A DNA stretch of 8,885 nucleotides from the NCBI GenBank assembly GCA_934589325.1, contig CAKTNU010000059.1:1-8885 (forward strand), given 5' to 3'. Shown piece by piece: positions 1 to 6,305 of this stretch. Numbering within the stretch: position 1 is the stretch's first letter; every line of letters starts with the position of its first letter. The notes under the pieces are model-generated. The model was not told the DNA's origin. It did not search any database and saw nothing but the letters and a program-made list of their open reading frames with translations. Source of the stretch: an uncultured Oscillospiraceae bacterium (GTDB lineage Bacteria > Bacillota_A > Clostridia > Oscillospirales > Oscillospiraceae). A program made the translations under genes and the position numbers.

Positions 1-196
1 TGCCGCGGTTGTACCAGTTGAAGTTCAGGGACTTTCCCTCCAGACGCGGAACATTTCCGCGGGAGTCGTCACCGGCGACGGGACGCTCGATCTTGATGAC
101 CTCGGCGCCCATGTCGGCGAGCATGGCGGTGCAGCAGGGACCTGCGACGTTGTTCGTAAAGTCGACAACGCGGATACCTTCCAAAACTTTCTGCAT
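1..196 (-). CDS. Family III (CaiB/BaiF-type) acyl-CoA transferase, N-terminal fragment
   Basis: The first 65 codons of a gene that continues past the left edge. The visible N-terminus contains LEGIRVVDFT at residues 5-14, AGPCCTAMLADMGAEVIKIE at 18-37, and GDD further on. This is the standard CoA-binding N-terminal block of family III CoA-transferases, which move CoA from an acyl-CoA to a free carboxylate without ATP. The catalytic Asp of the family (around residue 169) lies outside the window, so activity cannot be confirmed. The ATG is preceded by AAGGAG seven bases upstream. The gene follows etfA by 94 bp on the same strand, so it is probably the next cistron of the reductive acyl-CoA operon, where it would activate the imported carboxylate (inference, by analogy with CaiB and FldA). 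Substrate unknown. Family assignment is confident. Confidence 0.93.
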   Translation of the reverse strand, partial: MQKVLEGIRVVDFTNNVAGPCCTAMLADMGAEVIKIERPVAGDDSRGNVPRLEGKSLNFNWYNRG

Positions 197-290
197 TGTT
201 ATTCTCCTTTTTATAAAAATATAAATTAGGAAACCTTTTTATGGGGTATATGCGGTTGAGGCTGTGTAGGATATTTATATTGTTCAGGGT

Positions 291-1289
291 TTAGCCCTTA
301 CGCTTTTTTATCTCGGCTATCACGGCCGGAACAAGGGTCTTGAAGTCGGCCACTGCGCCGTAGTGGGATATATCGAAGATAGGCGCGGTGGAGGACTTGT
401 TGATGCTGACGATGCGCTCCGAATCGCGCATGCCTATCTGGTACTGCACGGAGCCGGATATTGCGGCGTTGATTATCAGCTTGGGCTTCACCGTGGTGCC
501 GGACTGACCGATCTGCCTGGAATGGGGCAGCATACCAGCGTCAACAAGCGGACGGGAGGATGCCAGCTCGCCCCCGAGGAGCTCTGCGAGCTCTCTCAGC
601 GATGTCAGCTCCGTTTCGTCTTTGACGCCGCGTCCGCCGCTGACGATAACCTCCGCCTGATCTATGGGAGTGCCGGTGACGGCCTTTTCCTCGACGGAGA
701 GTACCTCATATGCCTCGTCGCGCTCGACCGCGACCTTCTCTGTGATCACCTTACCGCTGCGGCTGTAGTCAGGCTCCAGCGGGGTGAATATCTTCTGACG
801 GACGGTCGCCATCTGCGGCCGCTCCTCAAGAATGACTATGTGCGCGAGAATGTGCCCGCCGTATGCGGGAGTGGTCTGGTAGAAAACGCCGTCCTCGTCA
901 TAGCCGAGGTCGATAGCGTCGGCAGTCAGACCGGTGTGCAGGTCGTTCATGAGCCGGGGGGCGAGGTCACGGCCAAGCTCCGTCGCTCCGTAGAGCAGGA
1001 TCGAGGGCTTATACTTCTTCGCAAGCTGGCTGAGAGCCTGCTGGTAGGGTCTCGCGGAATACTCGGCAAGCGCCTCGTCCTCCGCCAGTATTACCTCGTC
1101 CGCGCCGCGTGCGATAAGCTCCGGGGCAAGCCCGGCGACATTCGCGCCCAGCAGGACGGCGGTGATGTTCTCGCCGTTGTGTGCCTTAAGCTCCTGAGCC
1201 TTGGCAAGCAGCTCGAACACAACGGGCTTTACGGCTCCGTTCTCATGCTCGGCAAATATCCAGATGCCGCTGAACTGTTCGTTTTTCAT
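291..1289 (-). CDS. etfA: Electron transfer flavoprotein, alpha subunit
   Basis: 332 residues, normal for EtfA. The N-terminal ETF domain (about 8-190) is followed by the C-terminal FAD-binding domain (about 205-330). Visible landmarks are VSGGRGVKD (216-224), SSRPLVDAGMLPHSRQIGQS (244-263), the ISGSVQYQIGM block (277-287), INKSSTAPIF (296-305) and the C-terminal Val-Pro (320-321). It pairs with EtfB to bind FAD and pass electrons to or from acyl-CoA dehydrogenase in the cytoplasm. Two positions are unusual. The family pattern ISGAxQH reads ISGSVQY, giving Tyr283 where the flavin-contacting His normally sits, and the usual GQTGK reads GQSGT. The start has AAGGAGG five bases upstream, inside the 15-bp gap after etfB, so the two are translationally close. 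Whether this Etf bifurcates electrons cannot be decided by eye. Confidence 0.97.
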   Translation of the reverse strand: MKNEQFSGIWIFAEHENGAVKPVVFELLAKAQELKAHNGENITAVLLGANVAGLAPELIARGADEVILAEDEALAEYSARPYQQALSQLAKKYKPSILLYGATELGRDLAPRLMNDLHTGLTADAIDLGYDEDGVFYQTTPAYGGHILAHIVILEERPQMATVRQKIFTPLEPDYSRSGKVITEKVAVERDEAYEVLSVEEKAVTGTPIDQAEVIVSGGRGVKDETELTSLRELAELLGGELASSRPLVDAGMLPHSRQIGQSGTTVKPKLIINAAISGSVQYQIGMRDSERIVSINKSSTAPIFDISHYGAVADFKTLVPAVIAEIKKRKG

Positions 1290-1304
1290 GTCTGCCTCCT
1301 TTTC

Positions 1305-2090
1305 TCAGATAAGGCGCTCGTTTTCGAGCATATCGACAAGCTGTGCCGCCATTTCCTCAACGCTGCCGGTGAAGTAAACGGTGTCGGCGCCGCGCTTCTC
1401 GGGCTCAAAGACCTTCTTGGTGGAGGAGGGGGAGCCGGGCATGCCGGTCTCGTTGGTGTCGGCGTCGATATCTGCGGCCGCCCATACGGTGATGGGCTTG
1501 CGGTTTGCCTTCATGATGTTGGGCAGAGTCGGGTAGCGCGGAGTATTTATCTCCTTGCATACGGTGACGAGCGCGGGGAGCTTTGCGCGGACGCGCTCGC
1601 TGCGGCTTTCGAGAGCTCTGGTGCATACGACCCAACCGTCCTGTATGTCTACGGAGTCGGCAAGGGTTATCTGCGGGATGTTCAGGAAGGACGCGGTCGC
1701 GGGGCCGGTCTGCGCGGTGTCGCCGTCAATGGCGTGACGGCCGAACAGCAGCAGGTCGTAGTCACCGATCTTCTCGGCTGCCTTTGCAAGGGTGTAGCTC
1801 GTTGCACGGGTGTCGGCGCCGCCGAAAGCGCGGTCGGAGAGAAGATAGGCTTCATCGCAGCCGAGTGCCAGCGCCTTTTTCAGCACCTCCTTGGCCTGCG
1901 GGGGACCCATCGTAACTGCGCAGACAGTCGCGCCGTACTTCTCCTTGAGCTGCACCGCCGCCTCAACTGCGTTTGCGTCGAGGGGATTTATCGTGGTCTG
2001 GACGCCGTCGCGCTTGAGATTGCCGGTTTTCGGGTCAAGCTTTACGTCGTCGGTGTCGGGTACCTGCTTAACAAATACAAGAATTTTCAT
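1305..2090 (-). CDS. etfB: Electron transfer flavoprotein, beta subunit
   Basis: 261 residues, the usual EtfB length. It starts MKILVFVKQVPDT and has the family landmarks TINPLDANAVEAA (33-45), VTMGPPQA (59-66), the loop GRHAIDGDTAQTGP (117-130), and the signature region from Arg158 to Val177 ending KLPALVTV, followed by NTPRYPTLP (182-190). It is the nucleotide-binding partner of EtfA. It lies 20 bp downstream of the acyl-CoA dehydrogenase and 15 bp upstream of etfA, which argues for one transcript and a dedicated electron route to that dehydrogenase. Its ribosome binding site (GGAAG) is weaker than those of its neighbours. The DGDTAQxGP loop is shared with FixA and clostridial bifurcating EtfB proteins. 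This is compatible with NADH-driven electron bifurcation but does not prove it. Confidence 0.97.
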   Translation of the reverse strand: MKILVFVKQVPDTDDVKLDPKTGNLKRDGVQTTINPLDANAVEAAVQLKEKYGATVCAVTMGPPQAKEVLKKALALGCDEAYLLSDRAFGGADTRATSYTLAKAAEKIGDYDLLLFGRHAIDGDTAQTGPATASFLNIPQITLADSVDIQDGWVVCTRALESRSERVRAKLPALVTVCKEINTPRYPTLPNIMKANRKPITVWAAADIDADTNETGMPGSPSSTKKVFEPEKRGADTVYFTGSVEEMAAQLVDMLENERLI

Positions 2091-2110
2091 GGTTCTTCCG
2101 TCTCCGTTTA

Positions 2111-3256
2111 TCAGGTGTAAATAATGTCTCCGGAAATTATCTTGCGCTGGATCTGGTTGGTTCCCTCAAAGATCTGGTATATCTTTGCGTCGCGGAAGCG
2201 CTTCTCGACCGGGTAGTCACGGCAGTAGCCGTAGCCGCCGAGGATCTGTACGGCGTCGGTGCAGACCTGCATGCCGGCGTCGGAAGCAAATACCTTTGCG
2301 GCGGAGGCAAGGCGGGTGTCGGTGATGCCGGCGTCTGCGCACTTGCAGGCGTGCCATACCATCTGGCGTGCCGCTTCAAGCTTGATGTACATATCGGCCA
2401 GCATGAAGGAAATGCCCTGGTTCTTGCAGATGGGCTTGCCGAAGGTCTCGCGGGTCTTGGAGTATTCGACCGCGCACTCGTATGCGTACTGAGCGTTGCC
2501 GACTGCGCCTGCGCCGGAGGTCGGACGGGTGTAGCCGAGGGACTTCTTGACGACCTCCATGCCCTGACCCTCGCCGCCGATCATGTTCTTGAGCGGTATG
2601 CGGACGTCCTCGAAGATAACGTCGTTGGTGCAGGAGGTACGGTAGCCGAGCTTGTCCTCGTGCTTGCCGATGGAGATGCCCGGAGTGTCACGCGGGACGA
2701 GGAAGCAGGAGATGCCCTTCGCACGCAGGGAAGGATCCTTGGTCGCGAACAGAGTGTACATGTCGGCGACCTCGCCGTTGGAGATGAAGCCCTTGGTGCC
2801 GTTGATGATAACGCTGTCGCCGTCAACGACATAGGTGGTGCGGATAGCCGCGGAGTCGGAGCCTGCGTTCGGCTCGGTCAGGGTGAAGGACATTGCGCCG
2901 CCCTGGGTCAGGATATCTGCCGCGAGCTTCCAGTGGTATTCGGTACCTGCGACCTTGATGGGGACGATGCCCATGTATGCGCCCGCAACAGTGCCGGAGA
3001 AGCCTGCGTCGCCGCGGGCGAGCTCTTCCTTGATGAGGGAGTAGGTGAATATGTCGCCGCCGGCTCCGCCGTATTTCTCAGGGAGGGTGAAGGTCGTCAG
3101 ACCAAGGTCACAGGCTTCCTTGTAAAGCTCGGTCGGAAACTCGCCCGTTATGTCACATTCCTTGCAGACGGGAATGATGCGCTCATCTGCAAACTGGCGG
3201 ACCATCTGCTGGATCTCTCTCTGCTCATCGGTAAGAAGATGATAATAATTCTGCAT
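2111..3256 (-). CDS. Acyl-CoA dehydrogenase (probable Etf-coupled enoyl-CoA reductase or acyl-CoA oxidase)
   Basis: 381 residues from the chosen start, the normal size for the family. Both signatures are present: FTLTEPNAGSDSAA (124-137), and QILGGYGYCRDYP (337-349) followed by EKRFRD. The catalytic-base motif QIFEGTNQIQ places Glu364 at the medium/short-chain position, so the active site looks intact. DKLGYRTSCT (201-210) and the flavin-binding segment KTRETFGKPI (267-276) are also seen. It is an FAD enzyme that interconverts an acyl-CoA with its 2-enoyl-CoA and exchanges electrons with EtfAB, encoded just downstream. The start Met is preceded by AAGGAGG six bases away. A longer in-frame extension exists but has no comparable site. 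In this context (CoA-transferase, crotonase, transporter) the reductive direction, as in CaiA or CarC, is more likely than fatty-acid oxidation. That is inference, and the acyl substrate is unknown. Confidence 0.95.
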   Translation of the reverse strand: MQNYYHLLTDEQREIQQMVRQFADERIIPVCKECDITGEFPTELYKEACDLGLTTFTLPEKYGGAGGDIFTYSLIKEELARGDAGFSGTVAGAYMGIVPIKVAGTEYHWKLAADILTQGGAMSFTLTEPNAGSDSAAIRTTYVVDGDSVIINGTKGFISNGEVADMYTLFATKDPSLRAKGISCFLVPRDTPGISIGKHEDKLGYRTSCTNDVIFEDVRIPLKNMIGGEGQGMEVVKKSLGYTRPTSGAGAVGNAQYAYECAVEYSKTRETFGKPICKNQGISFMLADMYIKLEAARQMVWHACKCADAGITDTRLASAAKVFASDAGMQVCTDAVQILGGYGYCRDYPVEKRFRDAKIYQIFEGTNQIQRKIISGDIIYT

Positions 3257-3494
3257 GTTTTTCCTCCTTGGATATATATTTACGGCGAATATCGCCGGGT
3301 TTAACAAATTCAGGTGCTGGGTTATATTTTGATTGACCGAACCGTGCGCTCCTGGCATCCGGCCGTCGGCGTGTGATGATCTAAGGACCGCAGCCCCAAA
3401 GCCTTGGTTTATCAAGGCTTTGGGAGCGCGGCTGCATTTTGAAGGGGATCAAAATGCATAGGGGAGTAAGAAAATAAGGAATTAAGGAATTATC
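3257..3494 (-). other. Intercistronic region with stacked hairpins between permease and acyl-CoA dehydrogenase
   Basis: A 238-bp gap, unlike the 15-20 bp gaps downstream. It contains a perfect 9-bp stem (3434-3442 with 3449-3457), a perfect 12-bp stem CCCAAAGCCTTG/CAAGGCTTTGGG (3395-3406 with 3413-3424), and a 6-bp stem CGGCGA/TCGCCG with a 3-nt loop (3283-3297), which lies about 14 nt upstream of the ribosome binding site. None is followed by a U-tract on the minus strand, so these are not convincing intrinsic terminators. mRNA processing or stabilisation, or partial attenuation between transport and catabolic genes, is possible. I see no gene here and no clear promoter. Confidence 0.6.
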
Positions 3495-4961
3495 TCAGTA
3501 CGGGAACAGCTTCATGAGTATGGGGTAGGCGAGAGTGAAGTACATGATTATCGCCCAGGTATTTACGATAAAGCCGTACTTTATCTGGAAGCCGACTCTT
3601 GTCCAGCCGCCGCCGGAAGCAAGGCTTGCCGCCGGGCAGCCGCTCGGGAAGGTGAAGGAGCTGTTGCAGCCTGCCGCGATGAGCAGCGCAACGACTATCG
3701 GGTTCACACCCGGCACGGTCAGCGCGATGGGGATAATGACCGCGTACATGGATGCGGAGAGGGTGTTGGAAATGAAGTCGGTCATTACGGTGATGAAGAT
3801 GATAACGACCAGAACGAATACGTGCGGGGACAGACCGCTCATCAGCGGGCTGACGACCTTCATGATCCACGCGGACACACCGACGGTGTCGAGACCGAAC
3901 ACGAAGCCCATGCCCATAACGGTAGCCATCATGAACACGTTGCCCCAGGGCAGACGCTTGCAGCAGTCCTTGACGTCGAGCATCGGCTTTCCGTCATAGC
4001 TTATCAGCGCAAGCACGCCGACGGCGACCATTGCGGGGGCAGCGGAGCCGAGGGAGCTCATCCACTTGGACACGCCCTGCAGACTCGGGATAAGACCGAT
4101 GACGTCGGGGAAGCACCACATGATGATAACTGCGGCGTAGACGATCAGAGCGGTGACCTCCTGCTTGCTCCAGGGCTTGAGAGAGGCCTTAAGTGCGTCG
4201 ATGTCAAGATGCTTGAGCTTCTCGACGTCGGGGCGGATGATAAAGCGGAGTATCAGCATCCAGCCGATGAAGAAGCCTGCGCCGGCCAGAAGGAAGCCGA
4301 GGGTGTAGCGGGTGTAGGTGATGGTGATGCCGAAGTCGGCGGCGATGTACTCGAAGATCATGGGAATGAGCACATGGGAGATAGGCGTATAAGCCATCGC
4401 GCCCTGCGCGACCCAGAAGATACCGATCATCATAGCCTCAACAAGACGGTCGCCCTTCTTGTAGCCGGTCATGCGGAAGATCTCCTCGGCTATCGCCATG
4501 AACATAACGGTAATGGCGGAGCTGGTGGAGACAAGACCCATCAGCAGAACTGCGAGGAAGAACATTGTCAGCAGTCTCCACGGACGGCCGCGGTTGCGCT
4601 TGCGGGTGATGAAGAACAGCGCGAAGCGGCGGGAAAGTCCGGTGTCCGCGAGGACCATGTTCAGCAGGAACGCGCATATGAGGAACGGGACCATCGAGTT
4701 GCCCCAGGTCTTGGAGAACAGCGTGCCCGGAGTGGTGACGCCGGTGAAGCAGATAAGACCGAGGACGAACATGCTCGGCCAGCCTATATCAACGCGGATC
4801 CACAGATACAGGGTGCCGAAGAAGAAGCCGAGGACGCCCATACCGGATTTGGTTATGGGCTCCGGAGCGGGAAGAATGACCTGGAAGAAGAGGTATATAC
4901 CCGCGAATACTGCCGCGTCTACCCACGACGCACGTTTTTTGGGGGTTGCGGTTGAAGCCAT
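3495..4961 (-). CDS. DASS/SLC13-type sodium:carboxylate symporter-like permease
   Basis: 488 residues, very hydrophobic, with about 11-13 predicted membrane segments and a charged cytoplasmic middle section (about 243-268). The layout fits the divalent anion:Na+ symporter family. The second-half signature ISNTLSASMYAVIIP has Ser398-Asn399-Thr400 of the SNT motif, and TFPSGCPAAS (437-446) corresponds to the second substrate/sodium hairpin. The first-half counterpart reads STSSAITVMF (145-154), so the canonical Asn of the first SNT motif is replaced. The protein probably imports the carboxylate consumed by the neighbouring acyl-CoA enzymes. The start has GGAGG seven bases upstream. It lies 141 bp after the crotonase gene and 238 bp before the dehydrogenase. 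Dicarboxylate, tricarboxylate or monocarboxylate specificity cannot be read from sequence. The IT superfamily is confident, the subfamily less so. Confidence 0.85.
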   Translation of the reverse strand: MASTATPKKRASWVDAAVFAGIYLFFQVILPAPEPITKSGMGVLGFFFGTLYLWIRVDIGWPSMFVLGLICFTGVTTPGTLFSKTWGNSMVPFLICAFLLNMVLADTGLSRRFALFFITRKRNRGRPWRLLTMFFLAVLLMGLVSTSSAITVMFMAIAEEIFRMTGYKKGDRLVEAMMIGIFWVAQGAMAYTPISHVLIPMIFEYIAADFGITITYTRYTLGFLLAGAGFFIGWMLILRFIIRPDVEKLKHLDIDALKASLKPWSKQEVTALIVYAAVIIMWCFPDVIGLIPSLQGVSKWMSSLGSAAPAMVAVGVLALISYDGKPMLDVKDCCKRLPWGNVFMMATVMGMGFVFGLDTVGVSAWIMKVVSPLMSGLSPHVFVLVVIIFITVMTDFISNTLSASMYAVIIPIALTVPGVNPIVVALLIAAGCNSSFTFPSGCPAASLASGGGWTRVGFQIKYGFIVNTWAIIMYFTLAYPILMKLFPY

Positions 4962-5102
4962 TGCTGCGCCTCCATTTCTGTATATAAAGAGATATTATGT
5001 TTTAGTTTGCGCTTATCCGGTGATGCCTCCGCGCAGAATGTTAAAATTTGCGCAAATTCGGATAAAAACAGCGGCTGCTCCTGTAGGGGAGCAGGGCGTG
5101 TC
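4962..5102 (-). promoter_or_regulatory. Intergenic region with 14-bp palindrome and short hairpin
   Basis: The gap between the crotonase stop and the permease start. A perfect 14-bp palindrome AATTTGCGCAAATT lies at 5045-5058. A hairpin with a 7-bp stem CTGCTCC/GGAGCAG (5075-5081 with 5088-5094) follows the crotonase stop, and on the minus strand a five-T run begins about six bases after the stem. That makes it a weak attenuator or terminator candidate. The palindrome resembles the direct repeats over the operon promoter at 5989-6025, suggesting a shared DNA-binding protein. I could not find a convincing -35/-10 pair for the permease in this gap. Confidence 0.45.
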
Positions 5103-5891
5103 TTATTTGCCCTTGAACTGGGGTCTGCGCTTTTCAAGGAAGGCGGTAACGGCCTCGGGGAAGTCCTCGGTAAGCTCGCACTCGCCCTGCGCGTCTATTT
5201 CCGCCTGCATCGCGTCAGCGTATGCGGCAAACTGCACGCGATTTATAACCGTCTTGATGCCGGCATAGGCGACGGAGGGACCGGAGCTGTATTTCTTCAC
5301 GTACTTCATCACGCGCTCCTCAAGCTCCTCGGCGGGGACGGCCTCGGTGAAAAGACCCCAGTCGGCCGCGTCCCTGCCGCTGAAAAATCTGCCGGACATG
5401 AACAGATCCTTTGCGCGGGTGGTACCGACGGCGCGGGTGACAAGGCAGGCGGCGCCGGAATCAGGCACGAAACCGATGTTTACAAAGGAAAATGCGCACT
5501 TGGAGGTCTCCGAAATGATCTGGAAATCGCAGGACAGCGCCAGCGAGATGCCGGCGCCCGTAATGGCGCCCTCGATCCATGCAATGACGGGCTTTTTCAC
5601 GTTGAGCAGGCGCAGGTTCGTTTCCGCACCGACACGGCATACCGCACGGGTGCCGCGGATACCGGCGTCGATACGGGCCTTCATTGCGTTGAGGTCGCCG
5701 CCGGCGCTGAAATTCCCGCCGGCGCCGCGAATGACCACTGCGCGTATCTCGTCGTCGTAATCGCACAGGTCGAAGCACTCGCGCAGCTCGCGATGCGTGT
5801 CGATGTTTATCGGGTTGCGCTTCTCGGGATTGTTCAGAGTGATGTAGCCAACGGAATCTCTTTTCTCAAACTTCACGTTTCTGAACTCCAT
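5103..5891 (-). CDS. Enoyl-CoA hydratase/isomerase (crotonase superfamily) with atypical active site
   Basis: 262 residues, the normal crotonase length. Oxyanion-hole elements are visible: GNFSAGGDLNAMK (59-71) and GAITGAGISLALSCD (108-122), then the VPDSG turn (142-146). In classical hydratases two glutamates do the chemistry (rat Glu144 and Glu164, in GGGCEL and FGQPE). By my alignment these are Ser116 and Phe136 here. Asp144 in VPDSG is kept, as in PaaG-type isomerases and also in CaiD. The superfamily is certain, but the reaction could be isomerisation, hydration by another residue, or a different acyl-CoA reaction. It is the first gene of the operon, with GAGGAGA about seven bases before the ATG. 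It presumably acts on the CoA ester made by the downstream CoA-transferase and passed to the acyl-CoA dehydrogenase (inference). Confidence 0.9.
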   Translation of the reverse strand: MEFRNVKFEKRDSVGYITLNNPEKRNPINIDTHRELRECFDLCDYDDEIRAVVIRGAGGNFSAGGDLNAMKARIDAGIRGTRAVCRVGAETNLRLLNVKKPVIAWIEGAITGAGISLALSCDFQIISETSKCAFSFVNIGFVPDSGAACLVTRAVGTTRAKDLFMSGRFFSGRDAADWGLFTEAVPAEELEERVMKYVKKYSSGPSVAYAGIKTVINRVQFAAYADAMQAEIDAQGECELTEDFPEAVTAFLEKRRPQFKGK

Positions 5892-5978
5892 TTAAGTTTC
5901 TCCTCTCAAAAAATATATAACAGGGGCTCTTATTCCCATAAAGCCGTATCGACCCGCCCCGCGGGGAAAAGTTAGTGC

Positions 5979-6006
5979 AATATATACAAATTTGCAAAAA
6001 ATTCAA
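5979..6006 (-). promoter_or_regulatory. Probable promoter of the crotonase-permease-dehydrogenase-Etf operon
   Basis: Read on the minus strand, TTGAAT (6006-6001) and TATATT (5984-5979) are separated by 16 bp, a good sigma-A-like pair. It would give a leader of roughly 80 nt, carrying a 10-bp GC palindrome CCCCGCGGGG (5957-5966) and then the crotonase ribosome binding site. The promoter overlaps the direct and inverted repeats listed separately, so it is likely to be regulated. Confidence 0.5.
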
Positions 6007-6025
6007 GGCAATTTGTAAAAAATTC
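5985..6025. repeat. Phased direct repeat and inverted repeat over the operon promoter (putative operator)
   Basis: AATTTGCAAAAAATTC (5989-6004) is repeated as AATTTGTAAAAAATTC (6010-6025), with 15 of 16 bases identical at an offset of exactly 21 bp, or two helical turns. The same segment contains the inverted repeat TACAAATT (5985-5992)/AATTTGTA (6010-6017). The position over the -35 and spacer of the minus-strand promoter suggests a regulator binding site, possibly for the adjacent LysR-type protein. The protein-site link is inference. Confidence 0.5.
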
Positions 6026-6039
6026 TAATAAAATAAGGT

Positions 6040-6069
6040 TTGAAAATTACTGTGGCATTATGATATAAT
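6040..6069 (+). promoter_or_regulatory. Consensus-like plus-strand promoter (distal to regulator gene)
   Basis: TTGAAA (6040-6045), an 18-bp spacer, then a perfect TATAAT (6064-6069) preceded by TGA, an extended -10. If used, it would start RNA near 6076 and give the regulator a leader of about 230 nt containing the dyads at 6156-6200. No ORF of useful size lies in that leader. Confidence 0.4.
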
Positions 6070-6155
6070 CTTATTAAGAATTTAACAATAATCAGATTGT
6101 TTCAAAATTAACACGCATTTTAAGATATTCTTGTGTAGACTGCAATAATAAAATG

Positions 6156-6200
6156 TCTGTTTACAGATAAAATATCTGTTGTAGCCCGTAACTCTGAGTT
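6156..6200. promoter_or_regulatory. Cluster of dyads upstream of the LysR-type gene (putative operators)
   Basis: ACAGATA (6163-6169) and TATCTGT (6173-6179) form a perfect 7-bp dyad with a 3-bp spacer. A further TCTGT at 6156-6160 makes a second, overlapping dyad with ACAGA at 6163-6167. AACTC/GAGTT (6190-6200) is another short palindrome. They sit just upstream of the proximal regulator promoter, where LysR-type autoregulatory sites are usually found. Assignment to this regulator is inference. Confidence 0.4.
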
Positions 6201-6201
6201 G

Positions 6202-6229
6202 TTTGCGAAAATGCGCGTTGTGGTATAAA
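6202..6229 (+). promoter_or_regulatory. Proximal promoter candidate for the LysR-type regulator
   Basis: TTTGCG (6202-6207), a 16-bp spacer and TATAAA (6224-6229), with TGG directly before the -10 (extended -10). A start near 6236 would leave a leader of about 70 nt before the GTG start codon. The -35 is weak, and the extended -10 is the main support. Confidence 0.4.
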
Positions 6230-6305
6230 ATTTTAACAATCTTAATGATCTTAATTTTTACTGCAAATGTGCGGCATAACGTGCAGAGGAAGGGGACAGG
6301 TTCAA

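Larger units (their letters stand above)
5892..6305. promoter_or_regulatory. 414-bp AT-rich divergent control region
   Basis: The longest AT-rich stretch of the window, between the divergent operon and its LysR-type gene, with GC-rich coding DNA on both sides. It contains the separately listed promoters, phased repeat and dyads, plus the perfect palindrome CCCCGCGGGG (5957-5966) in the operon leader. The stretch 6070-6155 holds A/T tracts but no ORF or convincing site that I can name. Confidence 0.7.

Noticed and set aside
363..2120. A 585-codon plus-strand open frame antisense to etfA and etfB
   Set aside because: It is opposite two unmistakable Etf genes, has no family-like motifs and arises from GC-rich codon bias.
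3257..3415. N-terminal extension of the acyl-CoA dehydrogenase to an upstream ATG
   Set aside because: The extension resembles no dehydrogenase N-terminus and crosses hairpins. The internal ATG at 3256 has a perfect AAGGAGG site and gives the family's normal length.
3822..4955. A 377-codon plus-strand open frame opposite the permease gene
   Set aside because: It has a His/Glu/Gly-rich composition typical of the antisense of a membrane protein, with no recognisable domain. The minus-strand permease is clearly real.
6267..6305. ATG start for the LysR-type regulator 13 codons upstream
   Set aside because: It adds residues not seen in the family. The GTG at 6306 starts exactly where LysR proteins begin and has a purine-rich ribosome binding site.
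6000..6305. A known metabolite riboswitch in the regulator leader
   Set aside because: The segment is AT-rich with short dyads typical of protein operators. I see no conserved riboswitch core.
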